Positions 31,269 through 39,056 of a stretch of 64,000 bases of DNA are shown piece after piece. The position numbers were made by a program, and so were the translations under genes. Below the pieces are notes generated by a model. It was not told the origin of the DNA, searched no databases, and saw only the letters and a program-made list of their open reading frames with translations. Location: NCBI GenBank assembly GCA_946965045.2, contig OX337228.1, positions 2,418,001 to 2,482,000 on the forward strand, in the 5' to 3' direction. Position 1 is the first letter of the stretch. Every line of letters begins with the position of its first letter. Source of the stretch: Epithemia pelagica (Eukaryota; Bacillariophyta; Bacillariophyceae; Surirellales; Surirellaceae).

Positions 31269-32789
31269 CTAGTTTAGCTCAGGCCACTCATAGTTGGGCT
31301 GGTAAGCAGCGCCAGATTGAAAATCGCAATAAATCTTCATCGCAGTCAGATAGAGGCCCCTTTCTCTTGCATAGCTGGACGCTTGTGTTGCTTCATCGTA
31401 ATCACTGTCGTACTCATAAACTGGACAGGAACCGTCATTGTGAGTTGCCAGGATCTGTCGTCCAGCTTTTTGGGCTGCGATTTGCGCGCCGGTATGTTGT
31501 AATCCGCTATCCACAAACTTGTCTACATCTTCTTGACTTAGTATTGGAATAGGAGGTGGCGGGACGTTGCATTTGGTTGTAAGTTCGTACGATGTTCGAT
31601 TCACTTCGGCCAGTGGATGTGCCAAAACGGCTTCGTTGCTGGTTGTGACACGACATAATCCGTTTGAGTTTTGAATGGCTCGCATATTGTAGATAATCCA
31701 TAAACGCAAGCCGTGTTCTAACGAAAAGTCATTTTCTCGCCTCTGGAGCGATTGTGCTACTTCGAGCGGATGCCGGTAGGTGAATAAGATTGCGGGCTCA
31801 CTGTTTAACAGGGGAAGCCACGTTTTGAGAGTGATGCACATCCGAGGGTCTTTTTGTAGAAAGGGGACCTTGTCTGGACTGTTGAGAACACGCAAGGCTT
31901 GTTCTCCCTCCTGGAAGGTGACTCGACCAGTTTTCTTGTCATCCAAAGCCTTTCGGTAATCATAATCAATAACGCCTGAGCTCCACCAAATTCGTTGGCG
32001 ACTCATAAATTCATCATTTTGAAGGACAGCTGGTACAAGTTCAAAGAATCCCTTTTTGTTGTCGAATGCAGAACCAATCAATGGACCTCCAGTGTGGTAC
32101 CCCATGCCTATTGATAATAGTCCAGAAAGCATACTGGTACCGGATCTGTGCATACCTAGAACCACGAAACCCGATACTTTCTTTTTCTGAGCGTTCGTGT
32201 CGCTAGTCTTGGCGGCGACACTTTGGCCATCGACGGATTGCTCTTGTTTGGGACGGTGCTGTTGCTCCCTTCGGTGTCGTCGTATTTTTTCAATATCTCC
32301 GACCGCATGCTGCATCAAAGAGGCATCGGTAACTCCTTCCGATTGACGATATTGTTGGACTTTGTGCTGAATGGATACAACCATTTTTTCTGCCAAGTGT
32401 TGTCCACCCATAGCCACGGATACAGCAGCGTGTGCCACGTCTCCTGGAGACGAGTGGCCCAATCGAGAGGCCCCCTCTTTCATTTTTTCTACAACCGGCT
32501 TTAGCACTTCTCCTCGATGTGTCGGAACAACTCTTGGAGCTTCTTGAACCAACAAGGGAAACATGCAAACCAAAATCAGAATATAACATACCAGAAAGAG
32601 TGCCAGACAAACTGTCATGTGAAAACCAAAGGACAAATACGACGAGAATCGTTGATCCGAGAAAGGTCGTCGGCGCCCTTTTCGACGAGTGCCAATCCGA
32701 CCTGCTTGTTGCTTTTTGCTGTGATTGCTTCCATGGTCCAGGGGGTCGTGCCCTTTCATACGGCCGCCGTCATTGTCGACCATTCGCAT
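31269..32789 (-). CDS. Type II membrane sulfotransferase-like protein
   Basis: The first ATG is at 32789, giving 506 aa. A basic cytosolic tail of about 50 residues precedes one transmembrane helix (L-A-L-F-L-V-C-Y-I-L-I-L-V-C-M-F), the Golgi type II layout. After a stem, G-M-H-R-S-G-T-S-M-L is the 5'-phosphosulfate loop of PAPS-dependent sulfotransferases. Y-R-H-P-L-E-V-A-Q-S-L supplies the 3'-phosphate-binding Arg/Ser motif. Q-K-D-P-R lies between them. These two motifs in this spacing support transfer of sulfate to a glycan or protein in the Golgi, substrate unknown. The C-terminal 100 residues carry no recognised motif. Confidence 0.75.
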   Translation of the reverse strand: MRMVDNDGGRMKGHDPLDHGSNHSKKQQAGRIGTRRKGRRRPFSDQRFSSYLSFGFHMTVCLALFLVCYILILVCMFPLLVQEAPRVVPTHRGEVLKPVVEKMKEGASRLGHSSPGDVAHAAVSVAMGGQHLAEKMVVSIQHKVQQYRQSEGVTDASLMQHAVGDIEKIRRHRREQQHRPKQEQSVDGQSVAAKTSDTNAQKKKVSGFVVLGMHRSGTSMLSGLLSIGMGYHTGGPLIGSAFDNKKGFFELVPAVLQNDEFMSRQRIWWSSGVIDYDYRKALDDKKTGRVTFQEGEQALRVLNSPDKVPFLQKDPRMCITLKTWLPLLNSEPAILFTYRHPLEVAQSLQRRENDFSLEHGLRLWIIYNMRAIQNSNGLCRVTTSNEAVLAHPLAEVNRTSYELTTKCNVPPPPIPILSQEDVDKFVDSGLQHTGAQIAAQKAGRQILATHNDGSCPVYEYDSDYDEATQASSYARERGLYLTAMKIYCDFQSGAAYQPNYEWPELN

Positions 32790-33266
32790 TATGACCAAAC
32801 GACGGGTCCTCTCGTCAAAGAAGCAATATCTCGCACTCTTTCTTCTAGTCCGTCCTCAAAAACAGAGAAGCAGCGGGCATCAAGAGCTTTCTTTGGAAAC
32901 ACCCCCCGACGATTAAATAGAGATGAGGATGAGGGTCATTGATTGACAATGAGAAAGTCACTGCGCCATGTCGCAGGTCGCAGCGGAATCTTTTGTAGTG
33001 GGGGGTGCCCAAAAAGTCTTGAAATAAGGGGGTGGCAGCGGAATCTTTTGTAGTGGGGGGTTGGGGGGTGCCCAAAAAGTCTTGAAATAAGGGGGTGGAG
33101 CACTTCTACTCATAATATTCGTGCCCTATTCCTATCCCGTCTCCGGTCACCATCCGTGATCCGAGGATCTTTTCCTTTTTCCTCTCAGCATGTCCTGCCA
33201 AAGAGAAGAGGATAAGTGCAACGACGTACATGGTTCAAGTCTGCTGCATGGAATGGAGAACTCGAG
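32790..33266. other. Divergent intergenic region with a two-copy tandem repeat
   Basis: It separates the sulfotransferase-like and hydroquinone-reductase genes. The only clear structure is the tandem repeat at 32981-33098. Confidence 0.5.
32981..33098. repeat. Tandem duplication with G-runs, units of 55 and 63 bp
   Basis: The unit begins CAGCGGAATCTTTTGTAGTG and ends AAATAAGGGGGTGG. Copy 1 is 32981-33035 and copy 2 is 33036-33098. The second has an 8-bp expansion inside a G-run (GGGGGGTTGGGGGG). The copies are otherwise the same, so the duplication is recent or maintained. Confidence 0.9.
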
Positions 33267-34529
33267 ATGATCCAGACAATTGAGAGACAGATATCCGTGG
33301 CGGTGGCTCTCATCGTTTGTTGTAGTCTCGGCCAAGCGTCCTTTGTTGTAGATCATGCACGTGGTATCACGCATCAATCACAGATCCAATCACCATCCGC
33401 ACCAGACCACTACTTGGTCCTACCTCTTTTGAAGAAACAGTCAACAGGATGGCCATTGTGGGAACAACCACGACAATCATTGGATAAGGGATTCAACTTG
33501 TTGGAATTGGCCAATGGTGTTCTTCCACAAGGTACCATTGTTCAAACCGCCAAGGAGGGATGGAAATTCGCATGGAAACGAATGATGGCCGAGTTGGCCC
33601 CACAAGATCGAACTGGAAATTACCAACGTCCGTCCTATAGTTTTGTTTCCTCCAACGACAAACAACAAAAATTAACACAGGATATGGATCGGTATCATCT
33701 CTATGTGGGCAATCCCTGTCCTTGGTGTCATCGCACGACCTTGGCATGCCAGGTCCTGGGCATTTCAGCTGCTGCTGTCGGAGTGACGCAGTTGGAAGAC
33801 AATCCGACCAAGGCCAGTCGAGGTGGATGGATTTTCGCTTCCAGTCGACCCGATCCTTTGGGAAATTTTGATTTGCGTCAACTCTACGATGCTCTCTCAC
33901 CATCGGGTTCCTTTCGAGGTCGTTGTACGGCACCCTTGCTCATTGACAAGAAAGACCGACGCATTATTTCTAACGAGTCGTCCGATATTGTCCGATTGTT
34001 GAATCAGGCCACCTTTTTCCATTCCAATTCCAACCTGAATTTGTATCCACCCGACCTGGCAGCCGAGATTGATGCCACCAATGAGTGGGTTTATACCTAT
34101 TTAAACAATGGCGTCTACCGTTGTGGATTCAGTACTTCACAAGAGGCTTACAACGATGCTTCGCGTCTTGTTCGTCAAGGTCTAGAACGAGCCGACGCAA
34201 TTCTGGCCAAACAACCATTTTTGTGTGGATCCACCTTTACCGAAGCCGATCTAAGACTCTTACCAACCATGCTACGCTTCGATGGTGCATACGCACCGCT
34301 TTTCAAGGCCGGTGGGACGCATCTCAGAATACGATGCGACTTTCCCAACCTACATGCCTGGTTACGACGATGCTGGACAATGGAAGGTGGACCAGAAGGG
34401 GACCGCCCCATTGCTAAATCCATTGACTTGGCCGATGCGTGCTCATCGTACTACAAACAGCTCTTTCCATTAAATCCAGGAGGGATCTTACCAACCCCTG
34501 TTACGCCAAAAGATTTGGGACTCGAATGA
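33267..34529 (+). CDS. Glutathionyl-hydroquinone reductase (Xi/omega-type GST), probably plastid- or ER-targeted
   Basis: These enzymes reduce glutathionyl-hydroquinones through a catalytic Cys. The ATG at 33267 gives 420 aa; the frame upstream has only GTG. Residues 1-25 form a signal peptide ending G-Q-A-S before F-V. Phe after the cleavage site is the diatom plastid-import signature, so plastid delivery is plausible. The thioredoxin-fold domain starts near residue 145 with G-N-P-C-P-W-C-H-R; the usual motif is CPWAHR, so this has a second cysteine. S-N-E-S-S-D-I-V-R binds glutathione in the family. The helical domain has N-N-G-V-Y-R-C-G-F and L-C-G-S-T-F-T-E-A-D-L-R, both diagnostic. It is intact. 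Confidence 0.88.
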   Translation: MIQTIERQISVAVALIVCCSLGQASFVVDHARGITHQSQIQSPSAPDHYLVLPLLKKQSTGWPLWEQPRQSLDKGFNLLELANGVLPQGTIVQTAKEGWKFAWKRMMAELAPQDRTGNYQRPSYSFVSSNDKQQKLTQDMDRYHLYVGNPCPWCHRTTLACQVLGISAAAVGVTQLEDNPTKASRGGWIFASSRPDPLGNFDLRQLYDALSPSGSFRGRCTAPLLIDKKDRRIISNESSDIVRLLNQATFFHSNSNLNLYPPDLAAEIDATNEWVYTYLNNGVYRCGFSTSQEAYNDASRLVRQGLERADAILAKQPFLCGSTFTEADLRLLPTMLRFDGAYAPLFKAGGTHLRIRCDFPNLHAWLRRCWTMEGGPEGDRPIAKSIDLADACSSYYKQLFPLNPGGILPTPVTPKDLGLE

Positions 34530-34629
34530 GGGAAACCTGTATTTTTAGGAACACCAACACCATGCGTTGCATACAAAATAGATCTAATTCATACTGCTAT
34601 TGAAACATTGGTATCTTAGGGTGTGTTAC

Positions 34630-35567
34630 TCAGTTGTTGGGATTTGCAACGGGATCCCATGGAAGAACATAAAAGTACATGAGCAACCAGTGACTCATGG
34701 CCCCGAGGATTACGGCCACATGCCATATTTCATGAAAACCAAACAGTCTAGGTATTCTGGATACCACACCAAACAACAATATAGGTGAGTAAACTAGATA
34801 AAACAGATACGAATAGCATATGATGGGACAACGTACGGGTTTGGTTGTTCTGTCGTAAAGACATATCCTCCGGCAGTGTAAAAGATTCCGCCCACAATGA
34901 GTAATGCCATACCGCCGATTCCAATGTAAGGAATGAGCCAACAAGCCAGACAAGCACCGAGCCATCCCATGGTAATATATAGAGTCAAAGACAACCACTT
35001 GGGAATCTTGTGAAAGATACAGGCTGTCATGATCATTCCGCTAATGGCCAAAAACCAGATGGTACCAAAAAAGGTCCAACCAATGACGTCCCCGTGAAAG
35101 AATACGAGACAGAGAGGAGTAAAGGTACCCGCAATGAGCGGATAAATGGCCAAATAATCCATCATTCGTAAAAATTCTTCCACCGATTGAGGTCCAACAA
35201 TGGAATGATGCAAGGTCGAAGCACCAAACAGCAACAAGAGCGAGGCTCCGTAAATAGAAAAGGCCACAATCTTCCAGGGCGCACCCGCCGCACTGGATTC
35301 CACAATCAGCAAGGCCGACCCCAACAAGGAGAGTAAGGTAGCAACCAAGTGAGAGGCGGAATTGAAGACTTCATCCGTGGCATGAATCGATCCATCGCGC
35401 GACAATTCGCCCACGTGTCCAAAGTCTGTAAATTGCCAATGGGTTAACACTTGCGATTCGGCTGGAGGAGTCGTCTGACGCTGATAGCCATGGTACTCTT
35501 CAAGATCTTGCCAATCTTGTTGACGATCGTTGTCGTCTCCTGACACTAAGAGATGTTCTGCGCCCAT
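34630..35567 (-). CDS. PAQR/hemolysin-III family seven-helix membrane protein
   Basis: Two exons, 35567-34837 and 34756-34630, with an intron starting GTACGT, give 285 aa. An acceptor at 34748 is also in frame and would remove three residues. A soluble N-terminus of about 65 residues is followed by about seven hydrophobic helices. The PAQR/YqfA metal-site motifs are all present: S-x3-H in G-A-S-T-L-H-H-S, D-Y in M-M-D-Y-L-A, and H-x3-H in F-H-E-I-W-H, the last restored only by the second exon. Eukaryotic members include adiponectin-receptor-like hydrolases and progestin receptors; bacterial ones are called hemolysin III. The ligand or substrate here is unknown. It is divergent from the U2AF65-like gene, 286 bp apart. 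Confidence 0.88.
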
Positions 35568-35853
35568 GGTCTTATTGAGAGAAGTAGAAATCCCAAGGTA
35601 GGGGCTGGGTTCGAATTGATTCTTTTGAGAGAGGGTTCTATTGTGATGACGACGACTGTGGGCCTAAGGACACGTGCAAAACGGTGTCGCCGGGGGATAT
35701 CCATGAATCGCATGTCATGAAAAGGACGGGCGTGAGGGCAGCGGTCGCATCGATCGTGTGACGCTCCCGAAAATCATTCAGTCGCTGAAAGATCGCCGAA
35801 CAACGTTTGGAAGGACCGGAGACCGGACGCAAAAAAGAAAAAGATTGGAGACG

Positions 35854-37029
35854 ATGATGCAAGCTGTCCCTGGAGGAGGTTTATCCGCTCTACCTCCCTT
35901 TGGATCGACGACGGGGGCGCAACCAGGACCTGGCGGAATCACAGCGGCGCAACAAGACAAGATTAACCGCGAGCTGTTTGTTGGAAACACTCCTCCCGGC
36001 ACATCCGAACTGTTGTTGACACATTTTCTGAATGCTGCCATGAGACGAGTTGGATTATGTCAACCACACGAGACGCCCGTTCTCAATAGCCGTTTAAATC
36101 CCAAGTTTGCCTTTGTGGAATTGGTGACTGCCGAAATGGCCAATGCCTGCATGAACATGAATGGCATTCCCTTTCTGGGGGCTGTCTTGAAAATCAGCAG
36201 ACCATCCAAATACACAGGCCCAAATTTAACTGGTGTTCGAACATGGCAGCAACTAACAGGATCTTCATTGCCAATGGGGGCTGCCATGGATGCTGAGACG
36301 GAAAAAATGTCCCGCGAACTCTTTATTGGCAACACCACACCAGAAATGTCGGAAACCATGATTCGAGAGTTCCTTGGCAATGCCATGGAACAAGTCGGTT
36401 TGACTGTTCTTCCAGGAAATCCAATACAAGCGTGTCGTGTGTCGGGGAAATATGCGTTTGTCGAATTAAGGTCGGCCCAAGAGGCCACCAACGCCTTGAA
36501 TTTGAATAATATTCCCTTTATGGGATCCACACTTCGTGTGGGACGACCGTCCAAGTGGTATGGACCACCGGACCGACATGGGAACTGGGAGGATATACTG
36601 GCCAAGTACATGGCTGGGGAATTGCAATTACCATCGAGTGGAAACGCGGGGATGGAAGGATCCGCCGTGGCATCCTCTACTATTAAAGAAGAGGCATCGA
36701 CTCACAACTCGGCTTCGGCGCGACCGCCCAGTTGTGTTGTAGAACTCCAGCACATGTTAACCATGGATGATTTGTCGAATGAAGAAGAATATCAAGAGAT
36801 TTTGGAGGACACAAGAGAAGAATGTGCTCAATTTGGAAAATTGGTCAATGTCGTTATCCCCAAAGCGGATCAAGTCGGTGCGACGAAAGTTTTTCTTGAG
36901 TATGAAACACAACAAGAGGCCTCGGCTGCTGTGGCCGGGCTGGAAGGGAGGACGTTCGATGGCCGACGAGTGTTGGCACAGTTCTTTGATATGCAAAAGT
37001 ACCAACAAGGAGACTACTCCTCTTATTAA
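35854..37029 (+). CDS. U2AF65-like splicing factor (two RRMs plus UHM)
   Basis: U2AF large subunit binds the polypyrimidine tract and recruits U2 snRNP. From the first ATG (35854) the protein is 391 aa. RRM1 has R-E-L-F-V-G-N-T-P-P and K-F-A-F-V-E-L. RRM2 has R-E-L-F-I-G-N-T-T-P and K-Y-A-F-V-E-L. Both end R-P-S-K-Y/W with the helix-linker pattern of U2AF65. The C-terminal UHM shows V-V-E-L-Q-H-M-L, an acidic helix, and R-R-V-L-A-Q-F-F-D, with Arg-x-Phe replaced by R-R-V/Q-F-F. The N-terminal RS domain and the U2AF35-binding segment of typical U2AF65 are missing from this exon; only about 35 residues precede RRM1. A missed upstream exon or a true short form is possible. Confidence 0.88.
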   Translation: MMQAVPGGGLSALPPFGSTTGAQPGPGGITAAQQDKINRELFVGNTPPGTSELLLTHFLNAAMRRVGLCQPHETPVLNSRLNPKFAFVELVTAEMANACMNMNGIPFLGAVLKISRPSKYTGPNLTGVRTWQQLTGSSLPMGAAMDAETEKMSRELFIGNTTPEMSETMIREFLGNAMEQVGLTVLPGNPIQACRVSGKYAFVELRSAQEATNALNLNNIPFMGSTLRVGRPSKWYGPPDRHGNWEDILAKYMAGELQLPSSGNAGMEGSAVASSTIKEEASTHNSASARPPSCVVELQHMLTMDDLSNEEEYQEILEDTREECAQFGKLVNVVIPKADQVGATKVFLEYETQQEASAAVAGLEGRTFDGRRVLAQFFDMQKYQQGDYSSY

Positions 37030-37243
37030 GCAAACTTTTGTTTCCGTTGAAAAAGCGGGGTACAACACTTACTCCTAGAGAGCACAGATATAATCTGCTA
37101 CATCATTGCAATAGAAGATTTCACTTTCACGAGTGATGGCTGGTACCGGTCGGGGAACAGTGATATGGGTGCACCGCACACGATCGTATACTCACTCAGT
37201 ATCACCTTTCGTCCACTAATTCTCCATGGAGAGAAAATTGGTA

Positions 37244-37852
37244 TCACTCCTCCTTAGTATCATTGTAGGCTAGCACTTCTATTCTGTCAAACGTTATTTC
37301 AGGGTAACAAGTTTGAGGTGCTGTTTGCCTTTCCTTAACCGTGTCTTTCTGTTGAAACACACGCAACGGCTCCACGCCAAACCGCGTGCAAGTCTTTCGA
37401 CGGTGAAACCTCGCATTGGTCAGAGCGATCCTCCATTTTGCTCCGTGACGATTGTAGCACTGCAAACGCCCTTGTAGGCTAGCTTTGGGTAGATTAGGTG
37501 TTGCCCCCTTCTTGTGATGATTCAAAGACATTTGATATTGCTCTGTGTGCGTTTCTGCGACAGCGCGACCAAATGCATTCAACACATTGGCAATAAAGTC
37601 TTCATCCTCCAATATTTTGTTCTTTATTTGGCTTGATTTTTCTTGCTCATCTGAAACCTTTTCTCCGTTGTCATTTTCATCGTCACTAACTAGATATTTT
37701 CCATCGTCAATCTTCTTGGCTTTAAGCTCCCTTAAAGCTTGACGTAACGAGGATCCGAGGATGCCTTGACAAGAGGCGTCCTTCGATGTCACTTCGAGAC
37801 TAGGAGGAGGGGGAGGACCATTCCAGAGTGCCTTCCGTTTTGGATTAGACAT
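37244..37852 (-). CDS. Unknown basic 202-aa protein
   Basis: A single exon from the ATG at 37852. I recognise no family. The N-terminus is proline-rich, residues 50-80 are acidic, and a helix follows at 80-105 (F-I-A-N-V-L-N-A-F-G-R-A-V). The C-terminal half is compact and basic, with Q-C-Y-N-R-H-G-A-K-W-R-I-A-L-T-N-A. That looks like a folded beta-rich region and may be the conserved core. A nuclear or RNA-linked role is possible from composition but is a guess. It is divergent from AP-4 sigma, 194 bp apart. Confidence 0.6.
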   Translation of the reverse strand: MSNPKRKALWNGPPPPPSLEVTSKDASCQGILGSSLRQALRELKAKKIDDGKYLVSDDENDNGEKVSDEQEKSSQIKNKILEDEDFIANVLNAFGRAVAETHTEQYQMSLNHHKKGATPNLPKASLQGRLQCYNRHGAKWRIALTNARFHRRKTCTRFGVEPLRVFQQKDTVKERQTAPQTCYPEITFDRIEVLAYNDTKEE

Positions 37853-38046
37853 GAGGGAGAGATCTCTGTCAGAGAGAGAAAAGTTTGCCAGAAACTACTC
37901 ACGCGTAGCTATGAGGGCTATGTCGGTTTTGAAGGAAAATCGGCGACCACCTTCTTTTCTCCTGTTTTCTTCGCACAACAACGGCACTCCTAGCCCTAGC
38001 GTGACAATTGAAGATATCGAGGCCTTTATCAGATAGCATTGACAAG

Positions 38047-38745
38047 ATGATCTCTTTCATTTTGATGGTGTGAGTGCATGCAAGTCACTGATCAGCGTTT
38101 GCTTATTCCTTTGTCAAAAGGTTTGGACTTGGAGAGAGTTGCTTTGATGTAGTGGTCTTTGTCTGTGTTGTCGTGTTTTCTGCTCTTGACTCACAATGTC
38201 TCTCGATACTTCCCAGAAATAAGCAAGGGCAAACGCGCTATTCGTCCTATTATGAATGGATCACTATGGAAGAGAGGACAGCATTGGAGTCGGAGATCAT
38301 TCGAAAATGCTTAAGCCGATCAGAGCTCCAGTGCTCGTTCATAGAATACAGAGGCTACAAGGTCATCTATCGGAGGTATGCTTCGTTGTTTTTCATTGTC
38401 GGGACGAAACCAGATGTGGGAACTGGTGACGAGAATTGTGAGAACGAAATGGGAATGCTTGAGTTTATTCATACCCTCGTGGAAACGATGGACAAGTGGG
38501 CTGGAAGCATTTGCGAAGTAAGTGGCCGTGTGCGCAATTGGATTGTTCTTAGACTTATAGTCCTGGGCGTCTTGTCTTACATCGGATTTCAGCTTGACAT
38601 CATGTACCAGTTGGAGGAAGTCCATTTTTTGGTCGATGAAATGGTTCAGAACGGTTATATTATAGAGACAAACAAGACTAATATTCTCCGTCCCATTGCT
38701 CTCATGGAGCGTGAGAGTGCAAAGGCCGATAGCATGTTTCGCTGA
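38047..38745 (+). CDS. AP4S1: Adaptor protein complex AP-4 sigma subunit
   Basis: AP-4 sorts cargo at the trans-Golgi network. Three exons are inferred: 38047-38069, 38216/38217-38517 and 38593-38745, total 158 aa. Exon 1 is only 23 nt and supplies M-I-S-F-I-L-M-V, the first beta strand. It joins N-K-Q-G-Q-T-R, which is the family's N-terminus. The rest matches sigma subunits along its length, with R-K-C-L-S-R-S-E-L-Q-C-S-F, Y-R-R-Y-A-S-L-F-F-I-V-G, L-E-F-I-H-T-L-V-E-T-M-D-K and I-E-T-N-K-T-N-I-L. The pattern is closest to AP-4 rather than AP-1/2/3. Intron 2 (38518-38592) is 75 nt with no stop, so its retention would add 25 residues in frame. Confidence 0.9.
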
Positions 38746-39056
38746 ACTGGCAGTTACGGAACCATACAGACTACAGACTCCAAGTTTCTGGAACACATAA
38801 GGATTTCATCTGATAGATCATCTCATAGATGCACTTCCTGTGTTGGACCATGCGGAACTTTTCTAAGAATAACGTTGCGGTCTTAATTTGTACATGTTAT
38901 CTGCTTACAGCAGATAGCCTGTCTACAACAATCCAAATAGGATTAACTTTTCACAAAACTATCTTATTCATGACATTTGGCATGTATGTATAAAATCTGC
39001 CCCACCAAAAAAGCAGTTCTTCGTCCATGCACTCATCATATCTAGGTGTTTATATC
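38746..39056. other. Intergenic region between convergent genes
   Basis: About 310 bp of 3' flank shared by the AP-4 sigma and PPP4R2-like genes. Nothing further is seen. Confidence 0.45.
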
